Made by a program: the position numbers and the translations under genes
The notes under the pieces: model-generated
What the model was told of the DNA's origin: nothing
Seen by the model: only the letters and a program-made list of their open reading frames with translations
Database searches by the model: none
Shown here: positions 22,598 to 32,957 of the stretch, in pieces
Position numbering within the stretch: position 1 is the stretch's first letter
How the letters are laid out: each line of letters begins with the position of its first letter
From: Chlorops oryzae
Lineage: Eukaryota > Arthropoda > Insecta > Diptera > Chloropidae
DNA: 64,000 nucleotides
NCBI GenBank assembly: GCA_020466095.1
Contig: CM035808.1
Coordinates: forward strand, 70,328,829 to 70,392,828
Direction of reading: 5' to 3'

Positions 22598-25179
22598 TGT
22601 AAGGGACCTTTCCATGCCGGGGTATTAACTCAGCTGCGTCACCAAGGACAGTTTCCTTACACTTATTTATTTGAAAGGAAACCCACAAAAGATTTTCAGT
22701 TTATAACAATTTCAATTTTATTCGTAATTAATAAAACTATATTTACAGGCAAACTGGTCGACTTCTTTAGGGTCTTTGACCAGGATGGATTCAATCGGGA
22801 GAGTACGAAAATATTCCTACCTAATTTATTAATGTCTAACTAACTAACTACTACTAAATTATTTTACACGGGGCCTAGCTACTGATCTGCGCGTAAAAAG
22901 CCTCTTTGCAATTAATTCGGTGCGTCAGCGAAACTGAACAGTGGTTTGACAGAGCGGAGCTCTATCCATGAAATTCTTGAAATCGACTCAAGGAGGCCCG
23001 TGCAGAGGGTATTAAATGCGGTTATGCAACTGATCTCGTGTAAAAGCGGCAAAAGCGACCGTGCGTCGGTATATAAATCTTGGCTTGTATAACTGGTCTC
23101 GTGTAAACGCGGCGAATCGACCGTGCGTCGGTAGGTAAATCTTGGCTTGTACAACTGGTCTCGTGTAAACGCGACGAATCGACCGTGCGTTGGTATATAG
23201 ATCTTGGCTTGTACAACTGGTCTCGTGTAAACGCGACGAATCGACCGTGCGTGGGTATATAGATCTTGGCTTTAGAATTTTACTATGGTGATTAAATCCC
23301 TGTGGCGAACGAAAGTTGACCCCAATGGGTCCTCTGGGCACACGTGAGCTTCAACTGCACGTGGTAACTACTAGAATAACCTGGATCACACGCAAGTTTC
23401 AACTGTGCGTGGAAACGGGTATGAGATCCTGAATTGAATAGATATTTCCTCTGGGCGCACGTGAGTGTCAGCTGCACGTGGTTACTACTAGAATAACCTG
23501 GATCGCACGCAAGTTTCAACTGTGCGTGGAAACGGGTATGAGGTCATGAATTTAATAGATCTTTCCATTGGGCACACGTGAGTTTCAACTGCACGTGGTA
23601 ACTACTAGAATAACCTGAATCGCACGCAAGTTTCAACTGTGCGTGGAAACGGGTATGAGGTCCTGAATTGAATAGATATTTCCTCTGGGCACACGTGAGT
23701 TTCAACTGCACGTGGTAACTACTAGAATAACCTGAATCGCACGCAAGTTTCAACTGTGCGTGGAAACGGGTATGAGGTCCTGAATTGAATAGATCTTTTC
23801 CTCTGGGCACACGTGAGTTTCAACTGCACGTGGTAACTACTAGAATAACCTGAATCGCACGCAAGTTTCAACTGTGCGTGGAAACGGGTATGAGGTCCTG
23901 AATTGAATAGATCTTTCCTCTGGGCACACGTGAGTTTCAACTGCACGTGGTAACTACTAGAATAACCTGAATCGCACGCAAGTTTCAACTGTGCGTGGAA
24001 ACAGGTATGAGGTCCTGAATTGAATAGATATTTCCTCTGGGCACACGTGAGTTTCAACTGCACGTGGTAACTACTAGAATAACCTGAATCGCACGCAAGT
24101 TTCAACTGTGCGTGGAAACGGGTATGAGGTCCTGAATTGAATAGATCTTTTCCTCTGGGCACACGTGAGTTTCAACTGCACGTGGTAACTACTAGAATAA
24201 CCTGAATCGCACGCAAGTTTCAACTGTGCGTGGAAACGGGTATGAGGTCCTGAATTGAATAGGTATTTCCTCTGGGCACACGTGAGTTTCAACTGCACGT
24301 GGTAACTACTAGAATAACCTGAATCGCACGCAAGTTTCAACTGTGCGTGGAAACGGGTATAAGGTCCTGAATTTAATCCGTAGAAGAACCTCGTTCCGCC
24401 ACGAAAGTACGTGAAATAATTCTTGCAAATTTCTTTAAGTTATCTCACCACTCTGACTTGTTGCTGACGTCGTCTCTCCGTTCGTGTTCCTGTTTCGTTT
24501 GGTTGGCTTCCTTATTTCTCGTTTCTTTCCGTCTTGATGATTCGTGATGCTTGCTTGGGGTTCCTCGTCGTGTTCCTCGCTACTCGTTTCCGTCTTGGTT
24601 CCAAACGTTGGGATCGGTCCGATCGTTTCGGCTCCTCAGGAACAAGTGAAGTCGGTCGTGACTTCGAATTCTTAGCAGAGCGCTTCGCTTCACTTTCCGT
24701 TGTGCTGCCACTCTTGGTCTTCTACATCGTGAGTTCAGCTGTTCGGCGTTAGTCACTCTTTACACGCAGTTACAAACATATTTCCCAAATTATGGGTTAT
24801 GAAATACTTAAACCTAGGACTTTTAAATGGTGGCAATCATTCTTAATACTATTCTAATTCGTACTCCTACTCATAACTGTTCCTTGTTTAGATGCTATCA
24901 TATACAAAAGTCAATCTTACGTTTTCCTTAAATCTACCAAATTATAATTTAAACCTACCATTCGATAACTTTTACCTACTTCTTATCGTTAGTGTTGTTC
25001 CTACTATATAAAATGTTAAGGGGGGAATCTGATCGCGCCGTGACGTCATTTTAGCGTGTTCCTACCTACTAATATTTATTATAAGAGTGAATTAAAAAAT
25101 ATAAAGAGAAATTTATAATAAAAAAAAAGTAAACAATATCTACAGATATGATGGTCGGTGGATTTTGTGAGTCCTCACA
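22598..25179 (-). repeat. Ulysses-like 5' LTR (2582 bp)
   Basis: Partner of 12472-14702. It contains minisatellite 1 at about 23029-23273 and an expanded minisatellite 2 at about 23327-24372. It is followed by ACGT, the right target duplication. Confidence 0.9.
23327..24372. repeat. LTR minisatellite 2 in the 5' LTR, about nine 117-119-bp units
   Basis: Same unit as 13200-13895 with three additional copies. In several stretches units are exactly 117 bp, so the minus-strand (element sense) frame stays open across several units; I regard the resulting repetitive ORFs as probably non-coding. Confidence 0.85.
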
Positions 25180-25183
25180 ACGT

Positions 25184-26112
25184 TCCTTTATTCCAACACC
25201 AATTTATAGGAAACAAGCGCTCAGACAAAGTCGAGCGTATAAACGTTCCTATAAACCTCTTTAAATAAAAGAGTGAAGCTTATATTTTATCTTTTCTTTT
25301 ATTAACTGATCCTTATGTCTATGACAGGATTTAGCTTCACTGTAAAAATACTAGCACACTTTACAATTTCCCTATATCCTTAATTATACTTATAACGCCG
25401 TGGGTCGTATGTACGCACGTCAAAAGCAGAGACTTCCGAAAACCAGTCTGAGCTTTCTGTGTTCGAAGCTCCCTTTTTACAGGTCAATATTGCTGATGGG
25501 GCAATATTGGCTATCGTTGTCGATTCTTCCCAAAACCACTTGCATAAGATTCACCTGCAAGTCTATCTTCGTTGCTGCTATGTTCATTTTGTTGTTGTTG
25601 TAGATGTTGTCGTAGGTCGGTGTTTGGTGGCGTTGAACCTGGCGCAGAACTTATGACTCGTCAGCTCTTGCCTCCCGTCTTGCCCTTGCTCGCCGAAAGC
25701 TCGCCAAAGCTATCCCGTTGTTAGTCTGATGTTGTTGTTGCCAGCGATCGAGCTCTTCAGCATAGCTCAGACTATTGCAATGTTGACTTGCCGGCTCGTG
25801 TCCCTCATACCCGTCACTTGGCTGCCCGTGTCTATCATTGCTGTCGCTCCGTTTATTCTTTCGCACCGTTCTAATTCTCGGGTTTTATCCATTGGCTTTA
25901 AGCATTGCGATCGTGGGCTTGGAGTGACTTCACAACCGTTGCCGTCTGCCGAAACTTCTGGGTCTCATATTTCATTCATTTCATTTGGGCGATTGCTGCT
26001 AAGGCTCATTTCACAATCGCACCGGTTGAGTCTTCGCGCTGGTTCTTGTTGTTGCTTTTTTGTGGCGAAGATTGGGAGGTGTCGCATAGTTGTGCGTCTG
26101 TGACTCGCAACA
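25184..26112 (-). repeat. Errantivirus A 3' LTR, main part
   Basis: Matches 60163-61098 at roughly 93 percent by eye and ends GACTCGCAACA on the plus strand. Joined with 12422-12471 it gives a full LTR of about 980 bp. Contains an AATAAAAG-like signal and (TTG)n runs. Short ORFs here are chance frames conserved between LTR copies. Confidence 0.85.
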
Positions 26113-26127
26113 TCCCTCCCCTCCTTG
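26113..26127 (-). other. Polypurine tract of errantivirus A
   Basis: The minus strand reads CAAGGAGGGGAGGGA directly before the 3' LTR start TGTTGCGAGTC. This shows the LTR belongs to a minus-strand element whose body lies to the right. Confidence 0.8.
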
Positions 26128-26679
26128 AAGAAAATCGCTATCATAGCGATTACAGAAAATTGGATGCTTTTGTGCCACGTATTTATTGTTTACATCGTGG
26201 CTGATACGAATGTTGCTTAAAGTCGTGCTTTATCAAAACCAGGTTGTTGTTGTTGTTGTTGTTGTTATTGTGACTGTACTCTGATTCCGTTACTGTTGCA
26301 AGTATGATTCGGCTCTGGCAATGGGTTAGCCTTGAAGATAAAGTTGATATGGAAAAACGCTGTATTGTGATATTTACACGCTCGGTACAAAAATTTTCCC
26401 GTTCAGGAGTCCGTGCTGGCTCCCCACTCCTCCTCTTTTACAGAAGTCCACTTTGTCGACCGTTAAATTCTGTTGTTGAATAGTTGAAGAATTTATGAAG
26501 GTTTTGAAGAGTGCGATCTCTGACTGTTGATTCCGGGGTTGATGAATACTTAATTTATTTTCTTATATCTATGTATAATTGTTTTCTCTTAATTTTTATC
26601 ATTTACATACTGCAATTTAAATTTTTATAAACAGTTGAAAAATTTTCTTCGGAAATTTTGTTGTGCTTAGATTGTTATA
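26128..26679. other. 3' untranslated region of errantivirus A (probable)
   Basis: Follows the polypurine tract and has no ORF. A (TTG)n run lies at 26244-26267. There is a short inverted pair GGAGTCCGTGCTGGCTCC at about 26407-26424. Assignment rests on adjacency to the polypurine tract. Confidence 0.45.
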
Positions 26680-27968
26680 TTAGGTGTAGTAAAAAGAAAT
26701 CCATTATTTTTGCATTAAATTGAGGGCTTTATTTAAGATAGTTAGAATGACCCGATTTAGGTAAAATATGCGCCGTTTTGTTCGATAACTTGTTGCCATT
26801 TTAAAGGTAATTTCATTATGCCTCTCTCATAGAAGCCCTCGTTCCTATTAGCAAAAAATTGAGACAGTCGAATTTCAGAAGCCTCTCTTGAAGCGAAGGT
26901 TTCACCAGCAAAATTGTTCGCCATGGACAGGAACAGATGGTAATCACTTCGTGCCAGGTCCGGACTATAAGGTGGATGCAGAAGAACCTCCCAACCAAAC
27001 TCCCGGAGCTTCTGGCGAGTCACTATCGATGTGTGCGGCCTGGCGTTGTCCTGATGGAACACAATTCCTCTCCTATTGGCCAAAGCTGGCCGCTTATGGG
27101 CGATTGCTTCCTTCAGACGGTCCAATTGTTGACAGTAGAGTTCCGAGTTAAGAGTTTTGCCGTATGGGAGCAGCTCATAGTAGATAATTCCCTGCCAATC
27201 CCACCAAACACACAGCAAAACCTTCCTGGCCGTCAATCCTGGCTTGGCCACCGTTTCCGCCGGTTCACCGTGTTTCGACCACGACCGTTTTCGCTTGACG
27301 TTGTCGTAAGTGACCCACTTTTCATCACCAGTCACCAACCGCTTCAGAAATGGGTCGATTTTGTTGCGGTTCAGCAGCGATTCGCAGATGAAAATTCGGT
27401 CTATGAGGTTTTTTTGCGTTAACTCGTGTGGCACCCATACATCGAGCTTCTTTGTGTATCCAGCCTTATTCAAATGGTTCCAAACGGTTTTTTGTGCAAT
27501 CTTTAGCTCTTTTTCAATCGAAACAGTGCTAACATGACGGTCGGACTCGATAATTTCCATGATTTTATCGACATTTTCGACAATTGGCCTTCCAGTGCGT
27601 GGTGCATCCTTGACATCGAAGTTACCGGAACGGAATCGACGAAACCAAAATTGCGCATGATTGGCTGTTACAGTATCAGGTCCATAAACGCTATTCACAT
27701 TTTCAGCCGCCTGGCTTGCGTTTTCTCCCTTATCGAAGAAAAACTGTAAAATGTAGCGAATTTTCTCTTTGCTGATGTCCATCTTTGACAAGCTCTCAAA
27801 CAAAACTGAATCAATCAATCAAAAAAAGTGTCAAAAAAGTTTTTTTAGTAGAAACTGTCATCTTTCTAATGCCCCCTAGCGGAACACGATCGGACTTATA
27901 CAACGCGAGATGCAGATAAATAACGCCATCTATTGGAAAAATAATGGATTTCTTTTTACTACACCTAA
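26680..27968 (-). mobile_element. mariner element, copy 1
   Basis: 1289 bp, terminal repeats TTAGGTGTAGTAAAAAGAAA at both ends, flanked by TA at 26678-26679 and 27969-27970. Same family as 33547-34834 and 52404-53697. Confidence 0.95.
26757..27782 (-). CDS. mariner transposase, copy 1
   Basis: 341 aa from the ATG of MDISKEKIR; the frame is open to the natural end. The helix-turn-helix N-terminus and WVPHEL motif are present. The DD34D acids are visible in TGDEKW, HQDNARPHTS and the third motif, which reads SPDLARSDYHLF. The Pro normally preceding SD is Arg here, although the Asp itself remains. The transposase cuts and pastes the element at TA. This copy may be impaired by the P-to-R change; the copy at 33624-34649 has the standard motif. 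Confidence 0.9.
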   Translation of the reverse strand: MDISKEKIRYILQFFFDKGENASQAAENVNSVYGPDTVTANHAQFWFRRFRSGNFDVKDAPRTGRPIVENVDKIMEIIESDRHVSTVSIEKELKIAQKTVWNHLNKAGYTKKLDVWVPHELTQKNLIDRIFICESLLNRNKIDPFLKRLVTGDEKWVTYDNVKRKRSWSKHGEPAETVAKPGLTARKVLLCVWWDWQGIIYYELLPYGKTLNSELYCQQLDRLKEAIAHKRPALANRRGIVFHQDNARPHTSIVTRQKLREFGWEVLLHPPYSPDLARSDYHLFLSMANNFAGETFASREASEIRLSQFFANRNEGFYERGIMKLPLKWQQVIEQNGAYFT

Positions 27969-27970
27969 TA

Positions 27971-28264
27971 TTTGTTTTCTCTTACTTTCTATTCAGTTTC
28001 ATACTCTAACAAAAATTTTATTTATTTTTTTTTCTCTTTTCCATACTTTTATTCAAATTCTAACAATATGATTTAAAAAAAAAAATTGTCTTCTAAAATT
28101 TTGTAGTGCTTGCTTTTGAATACATTTTTTTTCTTTTTTTTTCTCAATTTTTTCATTTCTAATTTTAATAAACGATTTAGTTAAACTCTTCTAATTAACA
28201 GATATTTATTGAAAATTTATTTGTACCGTTTATCTTAACACTGAAATTTTTACCTAGTGTGATC
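27971..28264. other. AT-rich non-coding
   Basis: Long T and A runs. It shows weak similarity in words to 26570-26670 on the other side of the mariner (TTGTTTTCTCTTA and TTTTGT-GTGCTT blocks), suggesting an older local duplication. No gene. Confidence 0.4.
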
Positions 28265-29034
28265 TTATTTTTTATTTATTTTATTTTTATTTTTGCCTTT
28301 ATTTAAAAATTGTAAGATTTTATTTAAGATTGTTCGTTGGGTTCTTGAGATTCTTGAAGTGGTTTTTGATGCTTCTTGTATTTGCCAATCTCTGATTATT
28401 TCCGCTAAAAATTCTGTGGATAAGTTCAGTTCTTCTTTGTCAAACAAATTTTGATATGAATTGTAATTATATCTGTTTGCTATGCATTTAAAAAGATTTT
28501 CTGCGAATTTTAAAATAAATAAACCACAATCTATTTGATTTGTTTTTTGCGGACAATTAGGATATACAAGCTCTCTTTTTTGTTAAAAAATATTATTGCT
28601 CGCTATGTGATTGGCAGTTTACAAAAAAAAAATGTAATGTTACTCATTATTTCCTGGATATTATGTGGCTTAAGGGAGTCGAGGATATAGACACGATCTG
28701 AGTGTACTGCCACCAGCATCCAATGGTTGTTTTCGCAAATAGGAAAAACGAAAGTACTAATCGTGTACACATCAATGTCTTTTAGTAAAAGTTTTGTTCT
28801 AATTTTTGCTACTGATGTGTTGGTTGTTTTTTTCGCTGCTTTAATGCTTGCGTAGGCAAATGAACTAAAAAGGTGTACGTTCTTGCGAACTGAAAAGTGC
28901 AAGTCTAGTAGCCAGTTCATGAAAACATTGATATGCACATCGCTCAACCATTGGTTACTACGTAGCCTATTATATTCCTCGTGTGTGATACTAATTGATA
29001 TATTCCCTCCTGCGTGTTTGTACATAAACTCCAT
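28265..29034 (-). pseudogene. ULP1/SENP-like C48 cysteine protease, frameshifted
   Basis: Minus strand. The first frame (29034-28603) has NQWLSDVHINVFMNWL, the entry helix of ULP1 peptidases, then ENNHWMLVAV with the catalytic His and YILDSL with the catalytic Asp. After a frame change near 28590, a second frame has NQIDCGLFILKFAENLF with the oxyanion Gln and catalytic Cys, and continues to the stop at 28265. All catalytic residues are therefore present but in two frames. ULP1-like peptidases cleave ubiquitin-like proteins and also occur in several eukaryotic transposon families. Whether it is transposon cargo or a fragment of a host gene is not determinable here; the transposon setting favours the former. 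Confidence 0.65.
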
Positions 29035-29247
29035 TAGATGAAATGTGTAATGGGGGATAGTAAATCAGTATGAAGTTAACCTTGATTTTGTCTTAGGGTT
29101 CCAAAAAATAATTTTATTTTCTGGCTTTTTTTTTTTTTGTTATGTTTGGGTATAATTACCGTAGCTCCAAAACTTTATTTGCGCCATCTTCTTGCTGACC
29201 CTGAAAAAGAACGAGACTAAAAGAATAATATGAGCCGAGTCCCAACT
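29035..29247. other. Non-coding between ULP1-like ORF and 59-bp repeat
   Basis: No ORF on the minus strand upstream of the protease start; a poly-T run at about 29125-29138. Nothing else recognised. Confidence 0.4.
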
Positions 29248-29306
29248 ATGATGCCCCTTTTTAATCAGGACTTTCAGTCGGAAAGTCCTTTATTGATGTT
29301 TATGGA
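29248..29306. repeat. 59-bp direct repeat, left copy, with hairpin
   Basis: One mismatch against 32899-32957. Contains GGACTTTCAGTCGGAAAGTCC, an 8-bp stem with a 5-base loop. Both copies are in the same orientation. Confidence 0.8.
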
Positions 29307-29944
29307 TGTTATATCGTATATTGAAAGCGAGTCGGCCAATTTTTAGCTTTAAAGTTAGGTTTTAAAATAAAATTTAAGTTTTATGTTTTTTAAGCCAGTT
29401 TTACCAACATACACAATTCGAACTGAAATATACATATGAACGAGCGAAGAATATACCAAAAATAAAAATTCGTTTTTGTCATTTTCAGCGAAAATCCTCA
29501 TAAAATTAGAACGACGCAACGGATTTTTTTTTGTTTTAGGCTCAAAACTTTTTCAATTGATTGTTCTTTCATTCAAAGTATTAAGACCTGGAATACCAGC
29601 CTTGGTTCGGAAATTATAACCATTTGAATTTCAAGTTTTTAAACAAAATCGCTAAAAATTGGAAATCAGCATCGCGTTTTTTGCCCTATAGCTTCCAAGT
29701 TACTGAATCAATTCCAAATTTGTGTATAAAGGATATGTTGCGTTGTCATTCCTCTTTCATATGAGTACCAAAAACTTTGAAATCGGTTAAGGCATATAGG
29801 GTCTACGACCTCATTATTGACATAGACTATAGGTAAAAATGTCAAAAACCGTTATTTAACAATTTCTCAAAAACTTGACGTGATAGAGAAAAACGGGTAC
29901 CAGATTCGGAATCAGCACGAAAAATTCCTATAGGGTCGCTATCC
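29307..29944. other. Non-coding, unassigned
   Basis: No supported gene. The block around 29640-29930 reads like the tail of an interspersed repeat but I cannot name it. Confidence 0.35.
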
Positions 29945-30790
29945 AGTTTCTCTGGTCCAAAACCTTGTATACCTGTGCTATTGCTTTCGCTATTGTATTT
30001 GCAGATTTATTTGGGATAGCTACTGTAACAAGAAATTTAGATAAGTCACAAATTATAGTCAGAGCATACTCGTTGCCGTTGAAGGATCTAGGGAGAGGTC
30101 CTACGGTGTCGATCTGTACTACATCAAAAGCTTTTACTGGTGTTTTGGTGGTAACCAGTGGTTCTATATTATTTTTGCCGTGTTTGTTTTGTTTACATTT
30201 TTCGCATTTTCTGACATAGGACTTCACGTCTGAAGCCATGCCTTTCCATGAATAGAATCGTCTGAGTTTTGTTAAAAGTCGAGTGACACCTGGGTGGCCT
30301 CCAAAGACAGGGTCATCGTGAAATTTTTTAAAAATTTCTAATTTCTGGGTTTGTGAAGTGATTTCAATAGCTTTTGGTGTTATCGCTATAGTTACCTTTT
30401 TTAATAAATTGTTGCCTACTTTTTTGAATTCCTCATTGTTTACATAATTAAATAAATTGTCATTAATCGCGATTTTGATGCATTTAAAGTGCGTATTGCC
30501 AACTGCTGTTTCAAGTTTGAGAAATAATTGCACTAATGCAATTTTCTCTTTAGCAATGAACTCTTTAGCATTTATTTCAAATATTTTTCTTTTTCCATGG
30601 AATAAAATTAAATTGGAGGATTCTTCTATATTTTTGGTGCACCTTTTTTCAATAAATTTTAGGCTAGGTAATTTTCTTACTTCGTTCGTGGTAATGGCAT
30701 TATAAATTTTTTGTTTAGGAATTTTTTCGTCCTTTATTTTATCATTTTGGTTTGTTGCAGAAATGGACTTTGATTTGGACCTGATTAATA
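29945..30790 (-). pseudogene. 412/mdg1-like integrase N-terminal half
   Basis: Minus strand. A charged linker typical of the RNase H-integrase junction leads into the HHCC finger (HDDPVFGGHPG, CEKCKQNKHGK) and the first catalytic Asp in VQIDTVGPLPRS, followed by ALTIICDLSKF. The domain ends abruptly near 29945 before the second Asp. RT and RNase H are missing: sequence passes at about 30785-30800 from protease straight to this linker. It belongs to the 412/mdg1 group rather than to the errantiviruses around it. Confidence 0.75.
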
Positions 30791-30794
30791 TTAT

Positions 30795-31861
30795 GACCGG
30801 AATTTATGTTGATTGTATTTCGAATTGGTGATTTGAAAAGACTTATGTCTGAACCGGTATCTAAGAGAAATGTTGATATTGAATCATTTAGGGATGGTTT
30901 TATTTTGATGTAATTGTTAAGGTAGAGATTGCAACGCTCCTGAACTCTCGGAGCTCAGTTCAACGAATTTTGTAATTGCTTCGCTAACTGAACTGAACTG
31001 GCCTGCCCTCATAAGCATTTTTACTTCGTCCGACCTTGAATTCGTCTTCATGGCCTTGGCAACCGATTGAGCTGAGTATGTTTTCGCCAATTCGCTTGAC
31101 ATACCGTCTGCTATATATGCACATTCAAGCTGTTGAGCGAGTGCTTCGATTTCTTTAGCAAAATCAATGTCGCTTTTGTTTTGTTGCTTTACGCTGAGCA
31201 ATCTAGCTGAGATACTTTGAGAGGACTCATATTTCACATTAGCAGTGAGGGTTCTTTTTATGTCTTCTATAGTGAGCTCATTGGATAGCAGTCTGCTTGC
31301 GTTTTTTGACAATTTAGTTTTTATCAATGAAATCGCTATGGTTTCATGTGTCTCTTTAATTGAGTTTAGGAGGTCTAACGAGTTAATGAACTGAGTCAGG
31401 TTTTCTGCTTTACCATCAAATTCAGGTAGCAGTTTTGTTGCTATATTTATAAATTCAATGGGCGTCATGGTGTTAGTTGTTTCTTTATGTGCTGTTTCTG
31501 ATTCAACGTCTGAGATTTCGCTATCGCTAACCGATGGCAGTGTTAAGTTGAGAATGCTTGTTAGACCTGTAGGTATTCGTTGTGGGATTTGAAGTCGGTC
31601 AAAAAGGGTTGTTAGTCTAGTTTTTATTGACGATGAATATTTTGTGAATTCGATTTGGTGAGTGTAATTTAGGAAAGGGTAAATTGTTCTACCTAAACTA
31701 GCTAGTGTGTTGTGGGTATATATTAGTGTGTGTAAGTGTTTAATCTGTGTATTTCTTGAAGGTAGATTTGTTTTGTTTAAGCATTTATATGCTTTGTCGA
31801 AATTTGTTTTTACTTTTTGTAGTTTGTTTAATACTTCTTCCCAGGAAACTGAATTGCTCAT
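30795..31861 (-). pseudogene. 412/mdg1-like gag and protease start
   Basis: The 314-codon frame 31861-30917 is a Gag with a helical N-terminus and a capsid-like region (LLPEFDGKAENLTQFINSL; SVKQQNKSDIDFAKEIEAL). It has no zinc knuckle, as in 412-type Gag. After a frame change the protease motif FLLDTGSDISLF appears at about 30840-30875. The sequence is then joined by deletion to the pre-integrase linker. Confidence 0.75.
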
Positions 31862-31878
31862 TTATGGATTGGACTAGA

Positions 31879-32151
31879 TTAGATTCTTGGCTGAAGAGGT
31901 ATTCTATTGTACTTATTTTTTAAATGATTTTTTATTAGGGAGTAAATGACAGTAATGACCAATAATATTATAATGATGGCTGCCACGTGCAAAATATTGA
32001 TTCCTGATTCACTTTTGTTATAGATTATGTGGTTGTTGTCATAAATTTTCTCTTCAAGGTTTTCTATTCTATTATTTTGGCTATCTTTGCCTACTTCATA
32101 CCCGGATACTGCTATGAGGATAGCGCTAAGCGCCTTTTTCCACCAGGACAT
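31879..32151 (-). CDS. Small membrane-anchored ORF upstream of 412-like gag
   Basis: 90 aa, 17 bases before the gag start. An amphipathic N-terminus (MSWWKKALSAILIAV) and a short coiled-coil-like stretch precede one strong transmembrane segment (about residues 52-68, HVAAIIIILLVITVIYSLI) and a basic tail. A small extra ORF ahead of gag is known in 412/mdg1-type elements; its function is unknown to me. Intact in this copy. Confidence 0.6.
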   Translation of the reverse strand: MSWWKKALSAILIAVSGYEVGKDSQNNRIENLEEKIYDNNHIIYNKSESGINILHVAAIIIILLVITVIYSLIKNHLKNKYNRIPLQPRI

Positions 32152-32462
32152 GTTGTAATAGTAAGAAACGATGACAAGACTGAATTTGGGATTTTTAAAG
32201 ATGTAAACGTGAAAAGAAGGAGGAAAAAAAAATTTTTTTTTTCGAGCTTGTGGGAAAAGCGCAATCGATATTAAAACGTTATGCTAGGTATGTTACTTTC
32301 TCTATAACTTTCTTTAGAATTTAAAAAAATTTTTCGAGCCTCTTTTTATTTTATTTTATTTTATTTTATTTTAAATATTAATGATTTAGTACATCCTGTG
32401 GACAAATTGGTGATAGCAGCGAATTACCGCCTCTATGCTATTCATTAGTTTGCAGCAGGGTG
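32152..32462. other. 412-like leader remnant and (TTTTA)n microsatellite
   Basis: Non-coding. A pure (TTTTA)n run lies at about 32344-32373. No primer binding site or LTR end is identifiable, so the element is truncated here. Confidence 0.45.
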
Positions 32463-32822
32463 CTATTCAGCACTCCTTTGGTATAAGATGGCCTCAATTT
32501 GACCAACCTTTCTCCAGTTTTCCGAAAGGATTTTTGGGTCTGTGGTCCTTGTTGCTTGATTTATTAAGTCTGCTCTCATTCGTCTAAGGCGGTTCTTCAC
32601 GCCTCCTCGTCGCTTAGGTCGCTTTTGGATTGGTATTCTGGTTAACTGTTCTTCTTTTGCTTTGGTCTTCTCAGCTGCGGATTGATGTTGTCGAGCCTTA
32701 TACTCCTCGACAGTGAGTGGTTTCGGTCCAGCGGTGGGGTTGTCTTCTAAAGCCTGTTTTAGCGTTATGTTCATGCTAAAATCTTCCGTGAATAACTCCG
32801 CAATAAATCCAGTAAATCCCAA
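32463..32822 (-). pseudogene. Unrecognised basic ORF, 119 aa
   Basis: I do not recognise it. The composition looks coding: a short acidic start, NITLKQALEDNPTAGPKPLT, then a lysine/arginine-rich middle (RIPIQKRPKRRGGVKNRLRR) and an amphipathic end. An open frame without stop continues a little upstream of the first Met, so it may be the 3' exon or tail of a longer protein. It sits between the 412-like fragment and the right copy of the 59-bp repeat. A Gag-like or non-LTR ORF1-like protein is possible; not determinable. Confidence 0.35.
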
Positions 32823-32898
32823 AAGGATTTGGGTGTTGTCCTCTGCCTTAGGATTTCGCAGGTCTTTAGTTAGTTGTCCAGGATGGCAGGATCGCCAT

Positions 32899-32957
32899 AT
32901 GATGTCCCTTTTTAATCAGGACTTTCAGTCGGAAAGTCCTTTATTGATGTTTATGGA
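32899..32957. repeat. 59-bp direct repeat, right copy, with hairpin
   Basis: See 29248-29306. The pair flanks the 412-like fragment and the unknown basic ORF at a distance of 3.65 kb. Confidence 0.8.

Larger units (their letters stand above)
12472..25179 (-). mobile_element. Ulysses/Osvaldo-like Ty3/gypsy element with 2.2-2.6 kb LTRs
   Basis: A complete minus-strand element: right (5') LTR 22598-25179, primer binding site, gag-protease, RT-RNase H-integrase, and left (3') LTR 12472-14702. It is flanked by ACGT at 12468-12471 and 25180-25183. The LTRs start TGTAAGGG and end CCTCACA on the plus strand and are nearly identical outside repeat-copy differences, so the insertion is young compared with its surroundings. 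Very long LTRs with a tRNA-Lys primer site recall Ulysses of Drosophila virilis. It contains a CACTA-like transposon at 17416-20964. The host site is known exactly because the 5' LTR of errantivirus A at 60117-60250 is an unoccupied copy. Confidence 0.9.

Noticed and set aside
25400..26103. ORFs in the errantivirus A LTR conserved between the two copies.
   Set aside because: Conservation follows from LTR duplication; frames contain (TTG)n-derived leucine/valine runs and no domain.
26888..27749. Plus-strand ORFs antisense to the mariner transposase, repeated in all three copies.
   Set aside because: Shadow frames of the real minus-strand transposase; they recur only because the element is repeated.
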